This document shows, piece by piece, positions 1 to 7,393 of a stretch of DNA of 10,530 nucleotides. Where the stretch lies: assembly GCA_934718145.1 (NCBI GenBank), contig CAKUZC010000024.1:1-10530 (forward strand). The letters are read 5' to 3'. Position 1 is the stretch's first letter. The number at the start of each line of letters is the position of its first letter. The stretch comes from an uncultured Eubacteriales bacterium. GTDB lineage: Bacteria > Bacillota > Clostridia > Oscillospirales > Acutalibacteraceae. Below the pieces are notes generated by a model, which saw only the letters and a program-made list of their open reading frames with translations, did not search any database and was not told the DNA's origin. Both the position numbers and the translations under genes were made by a program.

Positions 1-429
1 GTAACACATGGTTCCAGCTAAAGCAGCTACCGCTGCACCTACTGCAACAGCTTTATTTGAATTTTTTTCTGCTTCATCTGCTGCAATTTTGGATTTTTCA
101 AGTTCTGATTTACCTACTTCTATTTTTTTAGAATTATTCGACACTGTCTTCACTGAACTTCCAACACCTACAACTGTAAACAATACTGATACCGCCGTTC
201 CCAATGAACCTAAAAGTCCCGCTGAAACATTTTCCAAATCCGCTTCGCTAATACCTTCTAAACGTTCACTAAATTTCGCCACAGTTTCTTTTAAAGTTTT
301 CATGTCTTCAGGAGTCAAATCCACTCCTTCTTGTTTGAAAGCCTCTACTATACTGGTTTCATCATCCATTTTTAAAATCTTTTCCAAAAAACTCCTATCT
401 TCAAAAAGTTTCATCACTTTTTCGTTCAT
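1..429 (-). CDS. Nif11-type leader peptide-like protein (3' end beyond window)
   Basis: At least 143 residues, open to the window edge, so the C-terminus is missing. Residues 8-71 look like a Nif11-type leader: a short helix with FLEKILKM, then FKQEGVDLTPEDM, ending in LENVSAG at 65-71, which resembles the double-glycine type cleavage site of such RiPP leaders. After it come a hydrophobic stretch (72-93), a polar K/E/S-rich segment (about 98-126) and a second Ala/Val/Gly-rich hydrophobic stretch (127-140). The start is an ATG preceded by AAGGGGTGA at 8-nt spacing. The upstream gene at 615-863 is a paralog: over the first 71 residues they align without gaps with about 20 identities. By family knowledge, Nif11-type leaders belong to ribosomally made, modified and exported peptides. 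No modification enzyme or transporter is in view, and the long core with two hydrophobic segments could instead be a pore-forming or membrane peptide. That function is inference. Confidence 0.7.
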   Translation of the reverse strand, partial: MNEKVMKLFEDRSFLEKILKMDDETSIVEAFKQEGVDLTPEDMKTLKETVAKFSERLEGISEADLENVSAGLLGSLGTAVSVLFTVVGVGSSVKTVSNNSKKIEVGKSELEKSKIAADEAEKNSNKAVAVGAAVAALAGTMCY

Positions 430-614
430 AATATTATTCACCCCTTAAAAATCATTTTTTCAAGTGCTTTAACTGAAATTTTCCTATAAATTTTAGAAAT
501 CTATTCTGTATTTTCAACTCCTTCCTCATTTAATTCCGTTTCAGAGTCTATGAAATCCAATAACGTTTTTTCAGACCAAAAATTTCTTAAATTTTGGCTT
601 ATATCTAATGGAGT

Positions 615-863
615 TTAGGTTGCATTTGATGAAGTTGAACTCCAAAAGTTACTGTCGGGTATCTCCTTCAAAAACGATGCATCTATGTCTTCAAGTTTAT
701 CTGCGATTGAATTTATAAATTTTTTTAAATTAACCAATTCTTCCTGCGTCACATCTATTCCATTTTTTTTAAAATAATCTATGACATCTGATTCGTTTGA
801 CATTTTCAATATTTCTTCCCAAAATTTTTTAATTTTCAAAACTCTTGACAGTTCACTCTCCAC
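615..863 (-). CDS. Nif11-type leader-like small protein, possibly truncated
   Basis: 82 residues. The paralog at 1-429 sets the start: with the GTG at 863 the two leaders align without gaps from residue 1, sharing the EILKM / FKKNGIDVT / EEL pattern. The site AAGGGGGTG lies 5 nt upstream. An ATG overlapping this GTG (865-863) is in another frame and stops after 9 codons. Here the cleavage-type motif is replaced by LKEIPDS, and the frame ends in SSTSSNAT followed by TAA. The same frame then stays open to a TAG at 501-503, giving another 37 acidic, coding-like codons. The gene may therefore be a nonsense-truncated version of a protein of about 119 aa. It starts 56 nt after the stop of the cyclase-like receptor with no terminator between, so co-transcription is plausible. 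Function unknown. Confidence 0.6.
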   Translation of the reverse strand: MESELSRVLKIKKFWEEILKMSNESDVIDYFKKNGIDVTQEELVNLKKFINSIADKLEDIDASFLKEIPDSNFWSSTSSNAT

Positions 864-919
864 ATATGCACCCCCTTAAAAGTAATTTACGTAACTTATG
901 ATTAACTACTTGTCACGAA

Positions 920-3847
920 TTAAACTATATATCCAGTAAATTTGTCTTTTACGAATATATTATCAGTCTTTCTTTTAATTTGCTTTTCGCACTTCATAAG
1001 ATAATAAACAGCAACTTTATCGTTTTCGTTTATCCTAAGTACATCTGTAAACATAGCCCTTGCTTCCTCAAAGTTACCGCAGATGTAATTCTTTATTCCA
1101 TTTTCAAAAGTTTCTTTAGTGGTAATGTATAAATCTTTTCTATATTTTTTGGAAACATCTATTATTTCAAAGACATCTGTATGTCCATCGCCGGTTATAT
1201 TTCCCATCATTCCTATAAATCTGTATTGATATGGATGGTTTTCGCCTAAACTCTCAATTATGGAACGAGTTGCAACATGATTGACTCCTATCGTGCCCAA
1301 AAATGTATCCATGTTAAACATTTGCATTATTTCATCAGATACGACAACTACTCCTCGTCTATCCTTATTACCCGAAACTCCTACAAGCACATCACCTGAA
1401 CCGAGAGTAATATTTATATATTTTTTAACAAGTTTTGGTATATTAACTTCTTTGAACTGAATCGAAGCATTAAATGCATCTTTTGCCCCTTCTGGGAATA
1501 ACATTACAGCATCAAGGCCGTCAAATGATTGCACTACACCATTATTATTTTCCACTACTCTAAATATCTCACTATATGTTTTGTTTAATGCTTCAAAGAG
1601 TTGATCTTCATTTTCAAATCCGTACGAACCTCTATATGAAAGATTGAAAGTTACGTAAATCATATTCATTGGTAGAATATTATGGTCATGAAGGTTGACT
1701 TGAGTTATTTTTTCTTTATTCATAAATTTGAACATTTCAGTAGGTACGTATCTTATATATTCTTTATTCAGTTTTATCAAATTTGAAGTATATCTGCTTA
1801 TCTTTTCTGACATAAGATTAAACGCATTAGCTACATCTGCAAGTTCATCTTTAGTCCTTATTTGTATGCGAGTGTCCCACTGACCTCTGTTCATTGTATC
1901 TATTGCTTTTTCAATTTTCTTTAAAGGTTTCAAGGACCATTTTATTGAAAAACACATGTAGGCGAATATGAGTATTGCTATTATCAACACGATAGATATT
2001 GAATGTTTAAATATTCTCCAAAATTCTGCTGAACTGTGGATATTTGAATCTAAAAAGTTTCCTACAAATCCTACAACTCTTCCGTTAGTATCTTTCAAAG
2101 CTACAAATGAACCTGTCATATTTCCGTAAACATCACGGAATGTAGCTTCAAGACAGTCACTGGTATTCTTTTTGTTTGAAAATTTATTCCAAATATCGTA
2201 AAGAGCTTCACATTCATCTCTTTCCATAACTGTATCTATCAATGAACAATGCGAAGATACCATATCGGGATTTGTATATTTTAATCTGTCGTACGATGAA
2301 GAAGAAGTATTGTAGCGAGTATTTATTGTCACATACAATTTATTGTATCTTTCAATGTAAGTAACAAGATAATCACTTCTGTCACCTATTTTCAAAGCTA
2401 AATCGTTGTACCCCTGTTCTATAGATTTCTTAAGTTTAGAATATTCATTATTCATATAACCTGAAACATGATTAAGTTTTGAAAACTCGCTTCCATCTAT
2501 ACTGTCGGCGACGGTCTTTGCTCCTCTTTCCTGTTCACTTTTCAGTATGGACATATATTCAGATACTGAATCACTGGTATTTATAAATATCAAAACACAC
2601 ATAGAAACAACATAAACCGGTAAAAACATAAGTATTATTCTTGTTGCGAGTGAAATTTTCTTTATTTCCAAATGGCTTAAATATCTTATGACATAGAATC
2701 CCAACAAACACACTGCACAAACAGCAATCATAATAAGTATGCCATTCGGGAAAATATTTCCCCTTACATCATTAATAAGTCCATGACGAGCACCAAATCT
2801 CACATAAAAAGGCTTATCAAAAGCTTTGGAGGGTGCATAAAAATCACCGTCATCGATAAGTTTAATTTTACGAACATCCTTTACAAACACAGTACCTTGC
2901 GAATCTAAAGGACTATCTAAACCATACAATACTTTCGACGTAATGCTCTTGGTATCAAGTTTGTAAAAAGAACCACTCAATGAATCGTTAAAATATATAT
3001 CGTCGTTGGAATCAACACTCATTTCGGTAACTAAGAAATTTGAAGTGGAAATGGCATTGGAATAGTCTTTAAATTCTCCTTGGTTGTCCATTCCCCATAA
3101 CTGACCGTTATTAGTTGCGTAAAATACCCTACCTGTTGAAAGTACTGCTATATCACTGACCCAATTTACAGATTTGTCCGTAATATTTACTGAAGGTTCA
3201 ACAGTGAAAGTCCTAGACTTTTTTGGGCTCTCATCATTCAAAGGATTTGCAGTGATGACGTCGTATTTGTTGTCCTGACATCCGACAACTGTCATTTTTT
3301 GATTAACAACTTGAACTTTTCGAATGTATCCATTTACCGGAGGATTTGCGTATTTTGAAAAATCCATACTTACAACATCTTTAATGTAATTACCGTGGGT
3401 GTCATACATCATTACTGACTCACTTGAAATTGGATAGCCGGACTTGTCCGAAACCACGGATTTCAAATTTCTCTTTTCTTTAACAATATAAAAATTGCCC
3501 TTAGAATCCGCTTCAACATTTCTGTAAGAATATGAAGAATCTGCATTTGATTTATCCAAATAAATTGTAAAATCTACGGCTCCACTGGACAAAACTTTAG
3601 TTAATTTAAATTCTCCTTTGTCTTTGTCTACTCCCAGGACATAAACATTGCCGCTGGAATCCATATCAGAACTTAAAAAAGCTTCAAAGTTAGGTTTATT
3701 AACAAAATACTGGACTAAATACGATAAAATTAAAATAAAAACAGCAAGTATCGAATATTTAACCGCAGTTTTTCCAAAAAAACCTTTTGTTTTGTTTACA
3801 GCTTCAACACCAATTTCACGACTCTTACTAACCGGTTTTTCTTTCAT
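920..3847 (-). CDS. Membrane sensor protein with HAMP, degenerate class III cyclase domain and TPR-like tail
   Basis: 975 residues. The ATG at 3847 is chosen because GGAGGT (3855-3860) lies 7 nt upstream; a TTG in frame at 3862 would overlap that site. Predicted order: membrane helix (29-49); extracellular region (about 50-365) with repeated D-x-x-G/D-N/D-x-Y/F strands suggesting a beta-propeller; two helices (369-390, 401-422); a second extracellular region (423-612) with a Cache/PAS-like end (FVALKDTNGRVVGFVG); helix (617-635); HAMP (636-688, with KPLKKIEKAI and DELADVANAFN); a class III nucleotide cyclase-like domain (about 720-900); and a TPR-like helix pair (about 908-955). In the cyclase domain the usual first metal Asp motif (F-x-D-I-x-G-F) reads FNLSYRGS, without Asp, so cAMP synthesis is doubtful; a second Asp may survive in DGLDAVMLF. 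It may act as a nucleotide-binding or signalling scaffold. It is divergent from the LysM gene and followed by the Nif11-type genes. Confidence 0.85.
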   Translation of the reverse strand: MKEKPVSKSREIGVEAVNKTKGFFGKTAVKYSILAVFILILSYLVQYFVNKPNFEAFLSSDMDSSGNVYVLGVDKDKGEFKLTKVLSSGAVDFTIYLDKSNADSSYSYRNVEADSKGNFYIVKEKRNLKSVVSDKSGYPISSESVMMYDTHGNYIKDVVSMDFSKYANPPVNGYIRKVQVVNQKMTVVGCQDNKYDVITANPLNDESPKKSRTFTVEPSVNITDKSVNWVSDIAVLSTGRVFYATNNGQLWGMDNQGEFKDYSNAISTSNFLVTEMSVDSNDDIYFNDSLSGSFYKLDTKSITSKVLYGLDSPLDSQGTVFVKDVRKIKLIDDGDFYAPSKAFDKPFYVRFGARHGLINDVRGNIFPNGILIMIAVCAVCLLGFYVIRYLSHLEIKKISLATRIILMFLPVYVVSMCVLIFINTSDSVSEYMSILKSEQERGAKTVADSIDGSEFSKLNHVSGYMNNEYSKLKKSIEQGYNDLALKIGDRSDYLVTYIERYNKLYVTINTRYNTSSSSYDRLKYTNPDMVSSHCSLIDTVMERDECEALYDIWNKFSNKKNTSDCLEATFRDVYGNMTGSFVALKDTNGRVVGFVGNFLDSNIHSSAEFWRIFKHSISIVLIIAILIFAYMCFSIKWSLKPLKKIEKAIDTMNRGQWDTRIQIRTKDELADVANAFNLMSEKISRYTSNLIKLNKEYIRYVPTEMFKFMNKEKITQVNLHDHNILPMNMIYVTFNLSYRGSYGFENEDQLFEALNKTYSEIFRVVENNNGVVQSFDGLDAVMLFPEGAKDAFNASIQFKEVNIPKLVKKYINITLGSGDVLVGVSGNKDRRGVVVVSDEIMQMFNMDTFLGTIGVNHVATRSIIESLGENHPYQYRFIGMMGNITGDGHTDVFEIIDVSKKYRKDLYITTKETFENGIKNYICGNFEEARAMFTDVLRINENDKVAVYYLMKCEKQIKRKTDNIFVKDKFTGYIV

Positions 3848-3951
3848 GCAAATTACCTCCAAACAATAAATTTCAACAAAATCAATTACGTTTAACTAAT
3901 AATTAATTGAATCTTAAATATATATTTCTTCAAAATAATTGAATATATATG

Positions 3952-3980
3952 TTTACTATTCCAATCAATAGTTGTATAAT
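3952..3980 (+). promoter_or_regulatory. Probable sigma-A promoter of the LysM protein gene
   Basis: TTTACT (3952-3957) and TATAAT (3975-3980) are separated by exactly 17 nt, giving a leader of about 75 nt before the ATG at 4062. A second TATATT at 3985-3990 could also act as a -10. The 214-nt gap serves two divergent genes. On the minus strand I see only weak candidates for the receptor gene, for example TTCAAT, 17 nt, TATTTA. Confidence 0.55.
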
Positions 3981-4061
3981 ATAGTATATTATCATAGAAT
4001 AACAGAGTCAAGTGTTTAAAAAATGTTTTATTTTTCAATTTAAACGAACGGAGTAGAAATT

Positions 4062-5210
4062 ATGAGAAATTCAAACCGAAGCTCAGACTATGTAGTAATC
4101 GCAAACCTTGTTGAAAATGAAAAAATCAGCGTATTTATTGCGTATAAAGAAAAAAATACTTTGGACAATCTTTATATTGTAAATCAGTTTTGCTACGATA
4201 AGGATGACATGTATTTTTTCAAAAAACTTTTTTCTCTCTTTAATTCAGATAATCGTCCGAAAGAATTTGTGGACTTTTTCGTAAAAAATAATAAGTTCTA
4301 TGCTGTATTTAAATATCAAGAAACTCAAGGAATAAAAGAAAAATATGAAAAAAATCTAAGTGTTACCGCTTTCGATGATAGATGTAAAATACTTGAATTG
4401 ATTCTTATGAAAATAAGCATCATACCGAGAATACATCACGAGATATTAGGTTGTGCATCCGAACCCGAAAATATAAGGGTAGACGAAAATAAAAATGTTT
4501 TTATCACATATAATCTCCAAAATATATTCAAATACAGAGGTTCGGACACTAAAACTATATTTGAAAATATTAAAAATATTATTCTAGACGTACTACCGGC
4601 AGAGTGTAATGCAAAATTCAATAAACAACTTCATATAGTGCTAAGAAAGTGCACTGAAGGTGTATATAGTTCCATTCCTGAACTTATAGTGGAACTGAGA
4701 AAAGCCGAAAACATTTCAAAAGCAACTTCTTGGATTTCTTATTTCAAATATCGCTTGAGCTTTTACAAACCTTTATTTTCAAAAGTAGGAAAAGCTGTTC
4801 TGACTTGTTCCGTAATAGCAGTTTTAATTTATTTGGGATATTCAAAAATCAATGATCGTATGAACACAAATCAAGCTGCTGCAGCCGTTACAATAGGAGG
4901 AATAACTTACAACGGAAATGCAAATGATGAATCAGAAAAGGTTATCTCTGCGGAAAATCAAGATAATCAAAACAATACGAAATCATCGGAAGATATAATA
5001 TTGTCAGAAGGACTAGATATGGAATACGAGGATTATGTTGTACAACAAGACGATACAATTTCTTCAATATGTGATCAGTACTACAAAGATAAAAAATACA
5101 TTACTGCAATAGCAACCTTTAATGGTATGGAAACTACAGACAAACTCACTCCAGGAACAATTTTAAAACTTCCAAACCGCACAGCAATTGCGCTTTATAT
5201 TTCAAAATAA
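4062..5210 (+). CDS. Single-pass membrane protein with pseudokinase-like cytoplasmic domain and C-terminal LysM
   Basis: 382 residues, ATG with an ACGGAG site about 9 nt upstream. Residues about 10-215 resemble a degraded protein-kinase fold. The stretch at 132-153 (ASEPENIRVDENKNVFITYN) matches the layout of a kinase catalytic loop and following strand (HRDLKPEN...V...DFG), but His-Arg-Asp and DFG are gone and only PEN is recognisable. No Gly-rich loop is evident. A membrane helix lies at about 246-260, followed by an outer linker rich in N/Q/E/S (265-322) and one LysM domain (about 325-370, YVVQQDDTISSICDQYY ... LTPGTILKLP), which by family knowledge binds peptidoglycan or other GlcNAc polymers. 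The layout is that of a wall-sensing or wall-anchored signalling protein. A strong terminator follows within 60 nt. LysM call firm; kinase-like call moderate. Confidence 0.8.
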   Translation: MRNSNRSSDYVVIANLVENEKISVFIAYKEKNTLDNLYIVNQFCYDKDDMYFFKKLFSLFNSDNRPKEFVDFFVKNNKFYAVFKYQETQGIKEKYEKNLSVTAFDDRCKILELILMKISIIPRIHHEILGCASEPENIRVDENKNVFITYNLQNIFKYRGSDTKTIFENIKNIILDVLPAECNAKFNKQLHIVLRKCTEGVYSSIPELIVELRKAENISKATSWISYFKYRLSFYKPLFSKVGKAVLTCSVIAVLIYLGYSKINDRMNTNQAAAAVTIGGITYNGNANDESEKVISAENQDNQNNTKSSEDIILSEGLDMEYEDYVVQQDDTISSICDQYYKDKKYITAIATFNGMETTDKLTPGTILKLPNRTAIALYISK

Positions 5211-5263
5211 GTATTATACGGCAGCATAACACCTTTAAATTACATTTATTTATAAAAAGTAAT

Positions 5264-5286
5264 CCACCCATTAGGGTGGTTTTTTC
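5264..5286 (+). terminator. Rho-independent terminator of the LysM protein gene
   Basis: Perfect 6-bp stem CCACCC/GGGTGG with ATTA loop, then six T's. Its T-tract is also the left edge of the repeat shared with 8981-9097. Confidence 0.85.
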
Positions 5287-5390
5287 TTGCGAAAATTTAA
5301 TAGGTTAAATATTTTATATTATTTTTATAAAAAACACTTGACTTTATATATATATATAATGTTACTGTGTTTAAAAATATAACTAATAAT
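5278..5390 (+). repeat. Inverted repeat copy A (left boundary of accessory island, promoter-bearing)
   Basis: Aligned to the reverse complement of 8981-9097. From GGTTTTTTCTTGC to TTGACTT (67 positions) I count 62 identities. The TA run that follows differs in length, then AATGTTACTGT and TTTAAAAATA are shared. The similarity fades before the ribosome binding site of the downstream gene. Copies A and B are about 3.6 kb apart in opposite orientation. Confidence 0.85.
5338..5360 (+). promoter_or_regulatory. TA-repeat promoter A, spacer apparently too short
   Basis: TTGACT (5338-5343), one T, (TA)7, then AT. The last units form TATAAT (5355-5360), leaving a spacer of only 11 nt, so the promoter as read should be weak or silent. 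The layout matches copy B, where the spacer is 19 nt. Three more TA units here would give the optimal 17. Confidence 0.5.
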
Positions 5391-5405
5391 AAGGAGGTAA
5401 AAATT

Positions 5406-6276
5406 ATGCCAAGTAAAAAAGATGAATCAAATTACATATTATGTAAATTTACGAAGTTTATTGAAGAAATACACCTTGAAAAAGGTTCTTTCAGAGCAAT
5501 TCTAGTACCAAAAACAAAAGAAGACACCAAAGTAGATGCTTATTACATTTATCCTACTTTAGATGTGCTAGAAATTGGAAATAGAAAGATCGTAATGGGG
5601 CAACTTAACAAATTTATTGAAAATGAAAAAAATCCAAAAGATTCAATAGGATTTAGTGGTGTAATTTGTCAAGAAAAAATACATGGGAAGATCAGATTGT
5701 AAGTAATTATAAATTTATAACTCCAATAAATATAGATCAAATACCAAGGTTAGGGTACACAGTATCAAAAAAAGAGAAACATGAGGCATCAAGTAATAAT
5801 ATGCCGATAGAGATAAATAAACAAATAAATAAGTATTATATCTGGAATACACTAGCAGATTTAAGTTTAGGAAAGGTCCATTATATATATATTAAAAAAG
5901 CAGAAGAAAAAGGTTTAGGTTGGACTATTTATATTATCCCTACCTGTGAAGAAGCTGGAAAATCCAAAAAAGAAATAGAAGACTGTCTAAATGACTTAGT
6001 AAGTGATAAAAAATTATCTTCAGAAAATAAAAAAAGTTTGACGTATGTTATATAAATATTTGTGAAAAAAACGATACAGGATCTAAACTTCTTGATATAT
6101 TTAATGAAAAATTATCTAAATCAAACAAGAAACTTTTTATTAAATGTAATCAAATTGAAAAATCGTTTAAATTAAATAATTATGATGAAGAGGGAAACCA
6201 TATCAATATTTTAAAACGTGCTGGGAAAAAAGTAGGAAGGGCAGTTGAAAAAATTAGAGGTAAAAAACCACAATGA
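5406..6276 (+). pseudogene. Unrecognised gene of about 290 codons split by two poly-A frameshifts
   Basis: Three consecutive reading frames join into one protein. Frame one runs from ATG 5406 (AAGGAGG at 5391-5397) to a stop at 5702. Frame two is open through 5666-6055. Frame three is open from 6031 to TGA 6274-6276. Both shifts need one extra base and fall on A-tracts: six A's at 5674-5679 (one more would read QEKNTWEDQIV) and seven A's at 6029-6035 (one more would read ENKKKFDVCYI). The restored product is about 290 aa, lysine-rich, with no obvious signal peptide and a basic amphipathic tail (LKRAGKKVGRAVEKIRGKK). I recognise no family. It sits behind promoter A and ahead of its own terminator, so it is a one-gene cassette. 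It may be a decayed gene, a slippage-controlled gene, or a product of homopolymer sequencing error. Confidence 0.7.
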
Positions 6277-6302
6277 TAATTATTTCTTGCATCTCAAAAT
6301 AC

Positions 6303-6330
6303 AAATCGCTCTGAAAGGGGCGGTTTTTTT
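6303..6330 (+). terminator. Rho-independent terminator of the frameshifted cassette gene
   Basis: Stem AAATCGCTC paired with GGGCGGTTT (G-T pairs included), six-base loop, ending in a run of seven T's. It lies 27 nt after the TGA of the restored third frame, which supports 6276 as the true gene end. Confidence 0.7.
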
Positions 6331-6398
6331 ATGAAAAAATCAAACATTAGTTACAGATGATTCAGTTAAATAATTCACTTATAATTTGATAATATACA

Positions 6399-6423
6399 CT
6401 AAAATACCACCCAAAATGGGTGG
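6399..6423 (-). terminator. Probable terminator of the first secreted USP-like gene
   Basis: Read on the minus strand: CCACCC, ATTTT loop, GGGTGG, then TATTTTAG. It lies 36 nt after the stop at 6459. The stem arms are identical to those of the terminator at 5264-5279, though the U-tract is interrupted. Confidence 0.55.
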
Positions 6424-6458
6424 CTACATTTATTCAAATAAAATTTTTTGGAAACCTA

Positions 6459-7247
6459 TTATATCTGTACAAACGAAAATACATATTCCGGATGTCTAGC
6501 TCTCATTTCCATTACTTCAGATTCATCTACAGGAACTACAGTATATGCATCATGTTTATACCATTTTCCATCATCGCTTCTTACAAAGCTGCACAAAAAT
6601 TTACCTTTAGAACATACACACACAGAACTCAATTGGAATGTTCTATTCGCCGATAACATTCTAAAATAACTGCTGTTATGGAAATAGTGGTAATTGCGAC
6701 CATTAATTCTTATTAAATTGCTTACATCCAAGCACAATACATGTCCACTTCCAATGTCACGACCATCAACATCTCTACTACATCCGGTCATGACCCCAGC
6801 TACCATTTCGGGTAAGCTTATTTCTTTACGTTGATTCTCAGGAAATGCTACATCAACTACTGTAAATCCGCTTAATCCTTCCGGAAGGGTGCCTGCAATT
6901 GTCATTACTGTATCATTGTCAAATATATAAGAATCTCTCAAAACTCTTTCTGTTCTGCGATTTACAAGAGCTCTTTTTCTTTCTATATTATTGAACAGAG
7001 TTTTGATTGCTTTTATTTTGTCATCACTCATAATTTCCGGATAAGACTTTACCGCTTCTCTAAAATTCTTGATCCCATAACAACTGTATGCATCGACAAC
7101 ATTTTTCTTAAAATTCTGATTATGAACATCTTCCATTTGTGCTGCCGGAAAATCTTCTGCCAAAGGCTTTACTCCATATACCGGAGAAATGGACATAATG
7201 CTCAGTACTGCTAGTGATCCTGCCAAAACTTTTTTAAATTTTTTCAT
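6459..7247 (-). CDS. Secreted protein with degenerate USP-like C-terminal fold (paralog 1)
   Basis: 262 residues. A signal peptide spans residues 1-25 (KKFKK, hydrophobic core, likely cut after VYG). GGGAGG lies 14 nt before the ATG, a little far. Residues 55-68 (SCYGIKNFREAVKS) and 204-245 (FQLSSVCVC ... DDGKWYKHDAYTV ... DESEV) are shared with the paralog at 7394-8152. The latter stretch has the order seen at the end of ubiquitin-specific protease domains (Y-x-L-x-x-V, then G-H-Y-x-A/S-Y-V, then W-Y-x-F-D-D-x-x-V, then E-V). The catalytic His position is Phe217 and the second Asp is Ala234, so protease activity is not expected unless Cys56 works in another arrangement. Own promoter and terminator. 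The fold assignment is inference from motif order. Confidence 0.75.
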   Translation of the reverse strand: MKKFKKVLAGSLAVLSIMSISPVYGVKPLAEDFPAAQMEDVHNQNFKKNVVDAYSCYGIKNFREAVKSYPEIMSDDKIKAIKTLFNNIERKRALVNRRTERVLRDSYIFDNDTVMTIAGTLPEGLSGFTVVDVAFPENQRKEISLPEMVAGVMTGCSRDVDGRDIGSGHVLCLDVSNLIRINGRNYHYFHNSSYFRMLSANRTFQLSSVCVCSKGKFLCSFVRSDDGKWYKHDAYTVVPVDESEVMEMRARHPEYVFSFVQI

Positions 7248-7292
7248 TTTGTAAATAATTTCCTCCCTGAATATCTGTTTTAATACAATGGT

Positions 7293-7321
7293 ATTATATT
7301 ATAGATTTCATATTTGGTCAA
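7293..7321 (-). promoter_or_regulatory. Sigma-A promoter of secreted paralog 1
   Basis: On the minus strand, TTGACC (7321-7316), 17-nt spacer, TATAAT (7298-7293). Near-consensus on both boxes with ideal spacing. The start site would be about 40 nt upstream of the ATG at 7247. Confidence 0.75.
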
Positions 7322-7393
7322 TAAATAATTAACAATCAATTCTCAACCCAATCCAGAAATTTTTTAAATTTAAAATTATATATTATCATATTT

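Noticed and set aside
8..448. 146-codon plus-strand open frame
   Set aside because: It is the antisense shadow of the minus-strand Nif11-type gene, which has a ribosome binding site, a paralog and sensible composition; the plus frame has neither.
880..897. Imperfect palindrome around TTACGTAA upstream of the Nif11-type gene
   Set aside because: Short and AT-rich, no second copy in the window; not enough to call an operator.
3845..3862. Longer receptor start (TTG at 3862)
   Set aside because: It overlaps the GGAGGT site that serves the ATG at 3847.
5367..5405. Earlier ATG for the frameshifted gene
   Set aside because: It lies at the expected transcription start, upstream of the AAGGAGG site that clearly serves 5406.
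5674..6035. Programmed -1 frameshifting as the way to make the 290-aa product
   Set aside because: Neither tract, as framed, gives a canonical X-XXY-YYZ slippery heptamer with an obvious stimulatory structure; two successive programmed shifts would be unusual. Mutation, slippage or sequencing error fits better.
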